This document shows, piece after piece, positions 12,376-24,974 of a stretch of 64,000 nucleotides of DNA. Below the pieces are notes generated by a model, which worked only from the letters and a program-made list of their open reading frames with translations, was not told the origin of the DNA and ran no database searches. The stretch is from the NCBI GenBank assembly GCA_933228675.1, contig OW121741.1:118410234-118474233 (forward strand). The letters are read 5' to 3'. How positions within the stretch are numbered: the first letter of the stretch is position 1; each line of letters starts with the position of its first letter. The DNA comes from Stomorhina lunata. Its lineage: Eukaryota > Arthropoda > Insecta > Diptera > Rhiniidae. Made by a program: the position numbers and the translations under genes.

Positions 12376-14339
12376 AACTGACTATAACAAATGTTTTTGA
12401 GCTTTCATAGACTTCTCGAGTACTTTTAAATGGTTTTTTAATTAACCGCTACCCCAGACCATGCCTTTTAAATTGTGCCACTGTATTATTAAACAAAAGC
12501 GACTTAATATGTTTCAAATTAATGCTTATGATTAAGTAACGTATCTTCTTATAAAGTAAAATATTATAGTCTATTGATGGATATTAAAATAATCTTTATA
12601 TCTTCAGCGTGAATATAAAAATTAAAACTTCTGCAAAAATAAAGAAGTAATGAAACCAAAGAAGAAGATTTTAAATTTCAAAACAACCCCATGACAACAG
12701 AAGGAAAACCATCAAGGATATACCACAAGTCGCTGGTTCTTTGGTTGTCTTTGTAAAGTAATGTCGATTTTTTATTTTTAATTTTTTTTCTTGAGTTCCT
12801 CTTTGTGACATAAATAAAGCAAATCTTGGTCTTAAAGTGTTTTCTGCTTGTATACAAATGAGTTGTTTTAAATATAAAACCTTTCCCTTCCTTTTGCGTG
12901 TCTTAATGAAAATGTATAAGAAGGAGCCGAGTAAGTACGAGGGCAGAGTATAGTATTTTATATATTATAACATTTAAACTTTGAGTTGGTATTTATTTAC
13001 CACCTACATAATCCTCCAATAAAAAGAACAAGTATCAAATACTCGGTTAGGTTTTTTTATTATTCTTCTGTTTTATATTCCCCTAAACTTATATCAGCCA
13101 TCAACTGGGGTCTCATTTAAGTCCTATAGTCAAATATTTTAATACTTTTATTTTTTCTTGTTGTTTTGATTCTTGTGCACTTTGAGCTGCTTTTGAGTTG
13201 CTTTTGGAGTCTATGGTATAACAAAATGATGTTAAAATAAAAGAAAAGAAAATCTTGCGGTTGGCATAAATTATTATGTGGTTAAGAAAACAACATTTAA
13301 TGTAAGAAATACTGACAAAAAATATAAATATAGCACTAACACATTGCCCTTTCCTGGTAGTCTTTAGTTCCAATACTTTTTATTTGTTATTACAAAGAGT
13401 TTGGCTTTAAGGCTGCACTGATGCTTACGAAAGCTGGGGGTACTAGTTCTTGTTTCGTTTGCTTTTCATCTCGGGTAGCTCAAACATTTGAGCTTTAAGG
13501 TCTTGAAAAAGTGATGGGATTAACTTGTTACTGTGGGAGTGGTTTGTTATTATATGTTTCGTTTCTTTTTAATATTCTTCTAATAACACTGGCCAACAGC
13601 CAAAAAAATACATTCTAGTTAAAATATTTTTCTTTTTTATGTTATGATCCTCTATGTATAAAAACGCGTTTTCTTTTTAATTTTTTCATATATTTTTTAA
13701 AATTAATGTTGTTTTTTTCTATAATTTGGGAGTTTAAAAAGTAGTTGTCCCAGTTAGTTTGCCATATCTCGAAAGAAATTTGTTAAAATTTATTTCATAA
13801 TAAAACACTGGATTTATAATAGAATTGCCCTTATGACGGATAATACAAGATTTTAGATATTATTTAACAAAAATTCAAGATCTCATCATAAGTCCCCTTG
13901 GAAATGTTCTACGTAGCAAATGTTATGAAAACATATTCATAACAATAAACGGTAAATTTTTTTTATGTAATAATGGAAATATTTTTGGTTTATATTATAT
14001 TATCTTTGGTTTGAGTTGTTTTTAACTTAATGGAAGTACAAATTTCTTTCGGAACCCTCATTAGTTTAATTTTGTAAGCTAGTGTAATTTATATTTAAAT
14101 AAACAAAACCAACTACTAGATAAAAGTTTCCACTTTCAAACAAACATTTCACATACACCAAAGTCGCTCTAGGAAACAGTTACAACCACATACACAAATA
14201 CTTAAACAAATGTTTGTATTAAATGTATGCAGACGAGTGTGTATAATTTTAAATGATTAAATAATTTTAAGTAGTATTAGTTAGACAGGGTTAGCTCAAA
14301 ATTATAAAAATAACTCCTTTCAAATATCGACGATCAAGG
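12376..14339. other. AT-rich spacer, nothing recognised
   Basis: Apparently unique sequence with no array and no convincing coding frame. The 86-residue minus-strand frame at 13113-13373 has no identifiable domain. Confidence 0.5.
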
Positions 14340-17115
14340 TTCCTTTTTTTCTATTTCAATATTAAATTTTTTTTTTTTCAAAAATTCTTCGATGTTAACA
14401 ATTTTCTTTTAAAAAAATTTTTGATACTAAGATATTTTTTCAAAAGAAAATTTTTCGACGTAAAAATTTTTTCATAGACAACTTTACGATTTTAAAAATT
14501 TTCATATAGAAATTTTTTTGATATTAAAATTTTTATGGGAAATTTTTCGAAATTAAAAATGTTCTCATTGAAAGAAATAAAAAATTGTTTGCAAAAATTT
14601 TATTTCAAATAGAAATTTTTTTGATATTCAAAAATTTCATATAAAAAACTTTTCGATATAAAAAATTCCATATATACAATTTTTCAGTATTTAAAACTTT
14701 CATATAGACAATTTTTTCGATATTAAAATTTTCTTCTTAGAAGATTTTTCTATATTTAAAATTTTCCTATAGAAACCTTTTAGATATTATTAGATAGAGG
14801 TTTTTTCGAGATGTGAAATTTTCTTAAAAAAAATTTTCGATATAAAAGTTTTCTTAAAGAAACTTTTTCGATATAAAAATTTCTTAAAGAAAATTTTTCT
14901 AAATTAAAAATTTTCGAATTAAAAAATTTTCATATAAAATATTAAAAATTCTTCATTATTAAAAATTTTCTTACAGAAAATTTTTCATTATTAAGGATTT
15001 TCTTACAGAGAATTTTTCCAATTTGAAAATTTTCTTGCAGAAAATTTTTCAAAATTAAAAATTTTCTTATATAAAATTGTTCGATATTAAACATTTTTCG
15101 ATATTAAAAAATTTTCGATATTAAAAATTTTCTTATAGAAATATTTTCGATGTTAAAATTTCTCCTATACAAAACTTTTAGATATTAAAAATTTTACTAT
15201 AGAAAAGTCTTCGATATAAACAATTTTGCTATAGAAAATTTTTCGATATTAACAATTTTCTTAAAGAAAAGTCTTCGATATTAAAAATTTTCATAAAGAA
15301 AATTTTTCGATATTAAACATTTTCTTAAAGAAAATGTTTCGATATTAAAAATTTTCATAAAGAAAATTTTCCTTTAGAAAATTTTTCAAAATTTAAAATT
15401 TTTCGATATTAAAAAATTTTTGATATTAAAAATTTTCTTATAGAAAATTCTTCAATATTAAAAATTTTGCTATAGAAAATTTTTCGATATTAAAAACTTT
15501 GCTATGGAAAATTGTTTGATATTTAAAATTTTCCTATGGAAAATTTTTCGATATTAAAAATGTTCCTATGGAAAATTTTTCGATATTAAAAATCTTCCTA
15601 TGGAAAATTTTTCGATATTAAAAATTTTCCTATGGAAAATTTTTCGATATTACAAATTTTCCTATGGAAAATTTTTCGATATTACAAATTTTCCTATGGA
15701 AAATTTTCCGATATTAAAAATTTTTCTATGGAGAATTTTTCGATATTAAAAGTTTTCCTATGGAAAATTTTTCAATATTAAAAATTTTTCTATGGAAAAT
15801 TTTTCGATATTAATAATTTTCCTATGGAAAATTTTTCGATATTAAAAATTTTCCTATGGAAAATTTTTTGAAATTAAAAATTTTTATATAAAAAATTTGT
15901 CGATATTAAAAATTTTCCTATGGAAAATTTTTTGATATTAAAAATTTTTATATGAAAAATTTGTCGATATTAAAAATTTTCCTATGGAAAATTTTTCGAT
16001 ATTAAAAATTTTTCTATGGAAAATTTTTTCATATTAAAAATTTGTGTATGGAAAATTAAATATTTTTTTATAGAAAATTTGTTGATATTAAACATTTCCT
16101 TATAGAAAATTCTTCGACATTAAAAATTTTCGTAAAAAAAAAATGTTCGATATTTAATATATTCTTAAAGAAAATTTTTCAATATCAAAAATTTTCACAG
16201 AGAAATTTTTTCGATATTATTAAAGCAAAATTTTTGATATTAAAAATTTTCTTAAAGAAAATTTTTCGATATGAAACATTTTCTTAAATAAAATTTTTCG
16301 ATATTAAAAATTTTCTTAAAGAAAATTTTTCGATATTGGAAATTTTCTTAAAGAAAATTTTTTGATATTAAAAATTTTCTTAAGAAAATTTTTCGATATT
16401 AAAAACTTTCTCAAAGAAAATTTTTCGATATTAAAAATTTTCTTAATGAAAATTTTTTGATATAAATAATTTTTTTAAAGAAAAGTTTTCGACATTTAAA
16501 ATTTTTTATGGAAAATATTTCGATATTAAAAATTTTCTGAAAGAACATTATTCGTATAGAAATTGTTTTAAAATTTTAAAATTCTCGTAATGAAAATGTT
16601 TAGATTTTCAAAATATTCATAAAGAAAATTTTTAGATATCAAAAATTTTTTCTATGGAAAATTTTCGATTTGAAAAACTTCATATTGAAAAATTACGATA
16701 TTAGAAATTTTCGTGTAGAAAATTTTTCGATATTGAAAATTTTTGAATAGAAAATTTTTCGATATTGTAAATTTTTGTATAGAAATTTTTTCGATATTGA
16801 AAATTTTTGTGTAGAAATTTTTGGATGCTGAAAATGTTAATATATAAAATATTTAATATTACAAATTTTAGAGAAGAAAGATTTTCGGTATTAAGAATTT
16901 TCATAAAGAAAATTTTTCGGTGTTAAAAAATTTTTTCATAAAAATTTTTCGATATTATTAATTTTCGGATAGAAAATATTTCGATGTTAATTTTTTTTTA
17001 AAGGAAATTTTTTGAGTTTAAAAATTTGTATAAAATATTTTTTTTCGATACTTTAACGTTTTCATAAAGAAAATTTTTCATATAAAAATTTTTTCTATAG
17101 AAAACTTTTAATATG
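14340..17115 (+). repeat. 32-bp minisatellite array (2.8 kb)
   Basis: Tandem units of 32 bp, most regular at about 15500-16020. Each unit contains an inverted repeat AAATTTTCC-TAT-GGAAAATTT followed by 'tcgatattaa'. Flanking parts use the variants 'ttcttaaagaaaa' or 'ttcttatagaaaa' in place of CCTATGG. Divergence increases toward both edges, as expected if the core is homogenised by unequal exchange. Confidence 0.9.
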
Positions 17116-18045
17116 TTTAATATATTGTTATATATATTTTTTGAGTATCTAACACAAACTATACTATAACCCTTTTCTTATTTATCATATCATCCATCCT
17201 TCATCTCGGCTAGAATAAATATAAACAAAACTTGCATTTAAACACAAAACTCGATGTATTAAATTTGCATGGGTTTTACGCGTAATTTATATAAAACGCT
17301 GTTGGTTACCAAATAGTATTATCTTACAAAATGTAAAACTTATATAAAAATAAACATCACCATCATCACCAACATCATCATCATCATCACCAGCAGCAGC
17401 TGTATATGAAACCAACTAGAATAAACAATAGCAACCAACCGCAACATGAAATAAGTAATGAAATTTAGGTTAGAAAAACGACAAAATTCCTCAAACTACT
17501 CACAGAAAAAAGTGTCCGATTAATTCCATTACATTTAACCATTTAGACAGTACTGACTCTTTTAAAAACCCCCTCCATCTTCCGCCGCTTCGATTCGGCA
17601 GCCTTTAACTGCTAAGCTCTTAAATTTCTTAGAATTAAAAACCAAAATGTAACCGGAGTAGGAAAGAAAAGTTGTCTTATCTAATATTTTACAACCCATT
17701 TAAATGGTGATTAAGCGTTAAGTGATTCAAGTAACTCAAGTGTTGTTTCTATGATTCTATGACTTTATTGTTTCTAATGTTGTTGTTGTCTTTGGTCTAA
17801 GCAAATTTAGAAAATTAGCTTTACAGTGAATATTTCAAGATTTATACAAAGTTTTTCATTTGAATTAATATGTTGGCAAAATGTGTGTATATTAGTATTT
17901 TAATGTCTTGGTTGTTTAAAACAATTTTGTATTTTTTTTTTTTTTTATAAAATATATTAAAATCTTGAGGAATTGATGTTGCGATAAGAAACTAAACGCA
18001 GTTATGTTTCAAAAAATTAAGAAAAGCTTTTGAAAATGTTCAAAA
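17116..18045. other. Spacer with a short trinucleotide tract
   Basis: Mostly unrecognised. 17355-17401 is a CAT/CAC repeat running into CAGCAGCAGC. No surrounding open frame suggests that it encodes a His/Gln tract. Confidence 0.6.
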
Positions 18046-18105
18046 TTAGTGGTGAAGGGTATCTAATAGACGGGCTTGATCGACTTTTCTGCTTATTTTG
18101 AATCA
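18046..18105 (-). mobile_element. Fragment of the dispersed element family (5' end)
   Basis: On the minus strand this reads 'gatcaagcccgtctattag' then ATACCCTTCACCACTAAT, matching the start of element copy A including its 'accactaatg' variant. Only the 5' end remains. Confidence 0.55.
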
Positions 18106-18404
18106 ATTTCAATAGATAATAATTGTTTATTTTTACATTATAAAAAAAACGCAATTGACTCAAGATTTCTTTGAGTTTCAAGTAGATCAACAAAATTAGA
18201 AAAAACCTTAATTTAAATTATTTCTGTAATGTTTAGCAAATATTTGATTCAAAAACTCCCCAAAACATCAATACTCAAATTAGATGAGTTTATAGTGACC
18301 CTTGAGAAAATAATTAAAATTTGTTTTATTATTACAGCGAAATCTTAAAGATAAATAATTATTTGAAGGGGAATAGAATAAAATGAATTATATTCAAACC
18401 CTTT

Positions 18405-18689
18405 TATTTAAGACATGAAAAAGTATGATAGATTAAGTCCGACTAAAAGAAACCCTTCACTATTTGATTAAGAATTTCATAGAAAATAACACCAGATAAT
18501 TTCGAGGTCTTGTATTTTTATAACACATTAACAACACCAGTTTCATAGCATTTTAATTTAAAAGTGCACTTTGTACAGGCAAATGTTCCAAGAAATCATG
18601 GAAAGATAGACGAATATGTGTATATACAGACAGAATGACATACATGCAGACAGACTTAAAAGGAGTCAGATGGTTAAACTTTAACGGTC
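18405..18689 (+). mobile_element. Decayed dispersed element related to the same family
   Basis: Begins 'aagtatgatagattaagtcc' and 'gactaaaagaaacccttcac', the same motif order as the start of copies A to C. It then has a purine/pyrimidine tract with repeated 'cagacag' (about 18635-18655) and 'ttaaaaggagtcagatgg'. It runs directly into the inverted array-flank module at 18690, so the two may form one compound element. Confidence 0.45.
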
Positions 18690-18838
18690 GATCATAACCA
18701 GAGGTCGGCACAATAAGAACAAAACATACAAGTCGTCGTCAGAGTTGCCGGTTTTTATGCATTTCCATAAAATTGTTTTTTTTTTTTCAATGTGAAGTTC
18801 TGATGTTTTAAAAAGAAAAAGTTTTCTTCTCCAATTAT
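18690..18838 (-). repeat. Array-flank module, copy 3 (inverted)
   Basis: On the minus strand it reads 'taaaacatcagaacttcaca', 'aaaaaccggcaactctgac' and 'tgccgacctctgg', matching copies 1 and 2 at 4655 and 5621. As there, it abuts a 30-bp CTATAG array, in mirrored order. Confidence 0.75.
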
Positions 18839-20622
18839 TTGATAAAAACTATTCTGTAGAATTATTTTTGGTAAAAAAATTTTTTATAGAAAAATTATTG
18901 CTAAAAAAAGAACATTTTTTTAATCCAAATTTTTTAATCCAAAATTTTCTTATATACACTTTTTTTATCAAAAATTTTTCTATATACATGCAATTTTTTG
19001 TCAAAAATTTATCTGTAAAAAATTTTTTATGCAAAATTTTTTTATAGAAATTTTTTTATCAAAAATTTTTCAATAGAAATTTTTTGTTATTAAAAATTAT
19101 CAAAAATTCTAAAGAAAATTTTTTTATTTAAAATTTCTTATAGAAAATTTTTTTATCCAAAATTTCTTTATAGAAAATTTTTTATCCAATTTTTCTATAG
19201 AAATTTTTTTTATGCAAAACTTTTCTATAGAAAATTTTTTTATTCAAAATTTTTCTATTAAACATTTTTTTATACAAATTATTTTTTCAAAAATTTTTCT
19301 ATTAAAAATTTGTTTATCAAAAATTTTCTATCGAAAAGTTTTGGATAAAAATATTTTTTGTAGAAAAATTTTTGGTAAAAAAATTTTCTATAGAAAATTT
19401 TTGGATAAAAAAATTTTCTATAGAATTTTTGATAAAAAATTTTCTATAGAAAAATTTTAGATAAACAAATTTTTATAGCAAAATTTTGCATAAAAATTTT
19501 TCTATAGAAAAAGTTTGGATTAAAAAATTTTTTTTTAAAAAAATTTTTAAATAGAAAAATTTTGGATAAAAAACTTTTCTATAGAAAAATTTTGCATAAA
19601 AAAATTTTCTATAGAAAAATTTTGCATAAAAAAATTTTAGATAAAAAAATTTTGTATAAAGAAATTTTGAATAAAAAATTTCTCGATAGAATTTTTGATA
19701 ATTTTTAAGAATAAAAAATTTCTATAGAAAAATGTTTGTTAAAAAAATGTCTATAGAAAAACTTTGGATAAAAAAATTTTTTATAGAAAAATTTTTGGTA
19801 AAAAGAATTTCTATAGAAAATTTTTGGTAAAAAGAATTTCTATAGAAAATTTTTGAATAAAAAAATTTTCTGTAGAAAAATTTTCTGTAGAAAAATTTGG
19901 ATAAAAAAATTGTCTATAGAATTTTCTATGAAATTTTTTATACAAAAAAGTTTGTATAGAAAATTTTTTTAACAAAAATTTTTCATAAAACCATTTTTCT
20001 ATAGAAAATTCTTATATCAAAAATTTTTCTATAGAAAAATTGTTCTATGGAAAATTTTTGTTAAAAAAATTTTTGATAGGCAAACATGAGTCAAAAAAAT
20101 CAAATTTTTTATTATTAAAAATTATCAAAAATTTTATCGAAAATTTTTTTTATTCAAAATTTCTTTATACAAAATTTTTTTATCCAAAATTTTTTTATGC
20201 AAAATTTTTCTATAGAAAATTTTTTTATGCAAAATTTTTCAATAGAAAATTTTTTTATCCAAAATTTTTTTATTAAAAAATTTTTTTAAAAAAAAAATTT
20301 TTAATCCAAACTTTTTCTATAGAAAAATTTTTATGCAAAATTTTGCTATAAAAATTTTTTTATCTAAAATTTTTGTATAGAAAATTTTTTATCAAAACTT
20401 CTACAGAAAATTTTTTTATCTAAAAATTTTCTATAGAAAATTTTTTTACCAAAAATTTTTCTACAAAAAATGTTTTTATCCAAAACTTTTCGAGAGAAAA
20501 TTTTTTTAACAAAAATTTTTCATAAAACAATTTTGCTATAGAAAATTCTTTTATCAAAAATTTTTCTATAGAAAAATTGTTATATGGAAAATTTTTGTTA
20601 AAAAAATTTTCGATAGGCAAAC
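18839..20622 (-). repeat. 30-bp CTATAG minisatellite, block 3 (mixed orientation)
   Basis: Units built on TTTTCTATAGAAAA alternate with 'tttttatcaaaa' (minus sense) in the outer parts and 'ggataaaaaaa' (plus sense) in the middle (about 19330-19900). Both orientations therefore occur in one array. Low-complexity F/I/K/N frames here are repeat read-through. Confidence 0.85.
19981..20088 (+). repeat. Internal segmental duplication, copy 1
   Basis: A ~107-bp stretch ending 'gataggcaaacatga' recurs at 20520-20626 with few differences (offset 539). This shows block-wise duplication of several units plus non-repeat sequence. Confidence 0.8.
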
Positions 20623-20626
20623 ATGA
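20520..20626 (+). repeat. Internal segmental duplication, copy 2
   Basis: Partner of 19981-20088. Shared landmarks are 'ttttcataaaac', 'ctatagaaaattctt' and 'gataggcaaacatga'. Confidence 0.8.
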
Positions 20627-21723
20627 ATTTTTATGTACATATACAGAAGAAGATATACAAAAATCTAAAACATCCAAATTACAACTGAATGCTTTTTTCA
20701 CAAGTTCCATCAATGATCGTTATATTTCCGAAAATTGCAAACAGTCGTTGGAATTTGATGGTATGGACTACCTATGCCTGATCATAACATTAGCACAAAG
20801 CTATCATATCTTGTATAGCGTATACATGCATAAATACTATAAATAATTACTTTAAATTCAAAATTTTGTAGATTTTTCAATTATTTAACTTTCCAACCCT
20901 ACTTCAATTCATTAAGTCTAAAAAACAATCAATTTTTAATAAAAATAAAAGTAGTTACATTGAAATTCATTTATACGTAAAGTAGACTATCTATATACCC
21001 TAAGTATTAGCTTAATTGTATCCACGAGTAAGACAATTATAGAAATACTCTGTTATATCTATTTTTTGTTCAATGTCTGTTTTAAACTTTGTTTAATAAA
21101 ATTAAGTGTCTGATAGACAAAGTGATACCTGAAGCGTTACGAATATTAATTATTAATTTATTAGCACATTATTATTTTTGAAAGGAGTGATAGGAATGCG
21201 AATTAGAAGCAACAGTTCAGTCGTTAAAATACAAACAGTTGCGGAATTTAAACTTAATATTTACGTGATTGGGTGGGTATCAAAGATGTAGACAAAATTG
21301 AAGGTAAATTTACTATTAGTATTAAAAAAATCACAATTTGAAGTTTAAACATTTGTATGTATAAATGTGAAACTGGGTATATACTTTAGCTGGTGAACGA
21401 AAATTATATAGGTGGGTTCATAAAATTATTACAATGTGTTTGGATGCTAGTAATATACAGCAGGTTTAAAATTTTCTGATTTTCTTATACACATATTTCA
21501 ATCTAAGAACATTTTGAGCACCCTAACATTTTATTGATTGTGTTTACAAAGTATTTTTTTTTCTTACGTATTAAACAAGCAATGCAATCAATCTTTAGAG
21601 GCTCTTAAGGATAATTGATCAACAAATCACAAACAATCAAATAAATTTCAAATACACACTTATACCAACTACTTATTGTACTTGAAGTTTTTTTTAAATG
21701 TACTACATTAATAATATTAAAGA
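20627..21723. other. AT-rich spacer, nothing recognised
   Basis: Apparently unique sequence with no gene-like frame. The frame at 20577-20846 overlaps the array end and shows no domain. Confidence 0.5.
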
Positions 21724-22380
21724 CAGAGGCATAGATACAGACTAGGAAGTATACAAAGATATAGACTAAGACATAGACTAACTCAAAGACTAAAACATAG
21801 ACTAAGATATAGACCAAGACATAGACATTGACTATGACATAGACTAAGACTAAGACATATACTAAGACATAGACTAAGATATAGACTAAGACATAGAATA
21901 AGACGTAGACTAAGACATAGACTAAGACATAGAATAAGACATAGACTAAGACATAGACTAAGACATAGACTAAGACATAGACTAAGACATAGACTAAGAC
22001 ATAGACTAAGACATAGACTAAGACATAGACTAAGACATAGACTAAGACATAGACTAAGACATAGACTAAGACATAGACTAAGACATAGACTAAGACATAG
22101 ACTAAGACATAGACTAAGACATAGACTAAGACATAGACTAAGACATAGACTAAGACATAGACTAAGACATAGACTAAGACATAGACTAAGACATAGACTA
22201 AGACATAGACTAAGACATAGACTAAGACATAGACTAAGACATAGACTAAGACATAGACTAAGACATAGACTAAGACATAGACTAAGACACAGACTAAGAC
22301 ATAGACTAAGACATAGACTAAGACATAGACTAAGACATAGACTAAGACATAAATTAAAATATAGACTAAGACATAGACTA
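21724..22380 (+). repeat. 12-bp satellite ATAGACTAAGAC, left part (~55 units)
   Basis: Degenerate at the left edge (21724-21900), then near-perfect ATAGACTAAGAC to 22350. It ends exactly at the TA that precedes the MITE at 22381 and resumes in register after it. Confidence 0.95.
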
Positions 22381-23111
22381 CACTCAGGAAATTATTACAG
22401 TAACTGATTGTATGTTGTTTAGGAAATTTTCGGTTATGTTGTTTTCAAATGAATATTCATTTAAATTTACATGAAAATTGATTTTTAACATATTTATACA
22501 TTTGTTTAAAAAACAACCTACAAAAAAATACTGAAAATCCGTAACATTTGAAAATATCAGTTGTTTAGTTTTTATATATTTTTTCAATTATTGTATCAAA
22601 TATAATTCGTATTTGTTTAATGATTGGTTTTCCTTAAGTATCTTAGGTTTGCTTACTGAAGAAACTTTTTATAATACTGGCCGCATATCATGGGGTATGG
22701 CCTAAGCAAACAACAAACTTTGTTTTGTCTGTTTGGTTTTTTGATGCCTTAAAGGATATAACCTTTTTATAATTTCGTCTTTTATATTACGTTAATTACA
22801 AAAACAAATGAAAATTGTCCGTTTTACGGAAATTTTACGTAGTTTTTTACCATTAAATTTTTAAAAAATAAATTAAAATTTCCGTTTTTTATACTAAAAA
22901 TGTAGTTTAAATTTTTGTCAGTAATTTTTTTGAAAACAACTGAATATTCCGTTTTTAAAACTGAAAATGTAGTTTAAATATTTGTCAGTTAAATTTGAAT
23001 GAAATATTTATTGAATTTGAATGAAAAATCAGTTGACCGTTTTTTTAAATGAATATTCATTCATTTCAAATTACATTTTAAGTTAATTTTACTTACATAA
23101 TATTCTGAGTG
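22381..23111. mobile_element. TA-flanked MITE (731 bp) inserted in the 12-bp satellite
   Basis: The ends are imperfect inverted repeats: left CACTCAGGAAATTATTACAG, right (reverse complement) CACTCAGAATATTATGTAAG. A shared subterminal AAATGAATATTCATT lies about 65-70 bp in on both sides. The flanks read ...gacTA and TAagac..., so one satellite TA was duplicated on insertion, and removing the element restores the 12-bp register. TA duplication is the hallmark of Tc1/mariner-type elements. No transposase frame is present. A ~68-bp internal duplication ('aatgtagtttaaat', 'ttgtcagt') lies at 22880-22992. Confidence 0.85.
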
Positions 23112-24165
23112 TAAGACATAGACTAAGACATAGACTAAGACATAGACTAAGACATAGACTAAGACATAGACTAAGACATAGACTAAGACATAGACCAAGA
23201 CATAGACTAAGACATAGACTAAGACATAGACTAAGACATAGACTAAGACATAGACTAAGACATAGACTAAGACATAGACTAAGACATAGACTAAGACATA
23301 GACTAAGACATAGACTAAGACATAGACTAAGACATAGACTAAGACATAGACTAAGACATAGACTAAGACATAGACTAAGACATAGACTAAGACATAGACT
23401 AAGACATAGACTAAGACATAGACTAAGACATAGACTAAGACATAGACTAAGACATAGACTAAGACATAGACTAAGACATAGACTAAGACAAAGACTAAGA
23501 CATAGACTAAGACATAGACTAAGACATAGACTAAGACATAGACTAAGACATAGACTAAGACATAGACTAAGACATAGACTAAGACATAGACTAAGACATA
23601 GACTAAGACATAGACTAAGACATAGACTAAGACATAGACTAAGACATAGACTAAGACATAGACTAAGACATAGACTAAGACATAGACTAAGACATAGACT
23701 AAGACAGAGACTAAGACATAGACTAAGACATAGACTAAGACATAGACTAAGACATAGACTAAGACATAGACTAAGACATAGACTAAGACATAGACTAAGA
23801 CATAGACTAAGACATAGACTAAGACATAGACTAAGACATAGACTAAGACATAGACTAAGACATAGACTAAGACATAGACTAAGACATAGACTAAGACATA
23901 GACTAAGACATAGACTAAGACATAGACTAAGACATAGACTAAGACATAGACTAAGACATAGACTAAGACATAGACTAAGACATAGACTAAGACATAGACT
24001 AAGACATAGACTAAGACATAGACTAAGACATAGACTAAGACATAGACTAAGACATAGACTAAGACATAGACTAAGACATAGACTAAGACATAGACTAAGA
24101 CATATATTAAGACAAAGACTAAGACAAAAATTATGACATAGACTAAGACATAGACAAAATAATTG
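23112..24165 (+). repeat. 12-bp satellite ATAGACTAAGAC, right part (~88 units)
   Basis: Nearly perfect units with isolated substitutions (about 23193, 23489 and 23706); the last ~80 bases are degenerate. A 372-codon minus-strand frame of the tetrapeptide V-L-V-Y exists only because 12 is divisible by 3 and one reverse frame lacks a stop. It is not a gene candidate. Confidence 0.97.
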
Positions 24166-24974
24166 TACAGAAGAAGCAAGTTACTTATTCATGTATATGA
24201 TATATATCAATATTACCCAACAGTTCAATTAAAAAAACATTGTTTTTTTTTAAAGAAGTTGCTTCAGGTCTTGCTAATAATCAAACATCCTTAGCTTTTA
24301 GAGCCATTTATATATAAAAATTTAAGACTGTTCTTGACTTTGAAACCGTTGGGTACTTATTAGAGCATAACCGGTCACATAATATGAGTCTAGTATTTTG
24401 GCATCTAAATTTTCTATCGTTTTTGTATTTATTTTAGTTATTTAGTTGTAGTTAGAAAAACATTAAAAGAATAATACATAAGTTTATGTTAACCACATTA
24501 AATACTTTATATATTTTTTGGTCTAAGAACTAAGCTCGTACAGCTGGCACATAAAACTGCTTAAGGAAGATAAAACTAAAGCATTATTTTTTAAAGACTT
24601 ACCTAAAAGCTGGATTAAACCAATCAAAAAATAAATTTTTCTATGATTATTAATCATTTATCTATTGAAAAAATAACGATTTTTTAAAAGTCATTTAGAA
24701 ATGTAAGGCAACAAATCTATTTTATAAATTAAATTTTCGCGAAATTTTCGTATATGTCAAAAGTTGACTTATGACAGTTTTGGGGTACTACCGTCTGCTG
24801 TATAATTAGTGTGAGTTTTGTAGCATTTCGGTAATAAATAGTTGGCTAGTTTTAAATGCAAAGAAATAGGTAATTAACAATTTGTTGTTCGAGGAATGTC
24901 TCCTATGACTCTTTGAAACTTATACGCTTACCCCCTAATTCATAAACGAAAAATGCAGCTACGACAAGTTTGTT
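24166..24974. other. AT-rich spacer, nothing recognised
   Basis: Separates the plus- and minus-oriented 12-bp satellites. No gene seen. Confidence 0.5.

Noticed and set aside
23061..24179. 372-codon minus-strand frame of repeated V-L-V-Y
   Set aside because: It is read-through of the 12-bp satellite (12 = 4 codons). Equivalent frames exist in other phases of the inverted block, and there is no domain, splice or start context.
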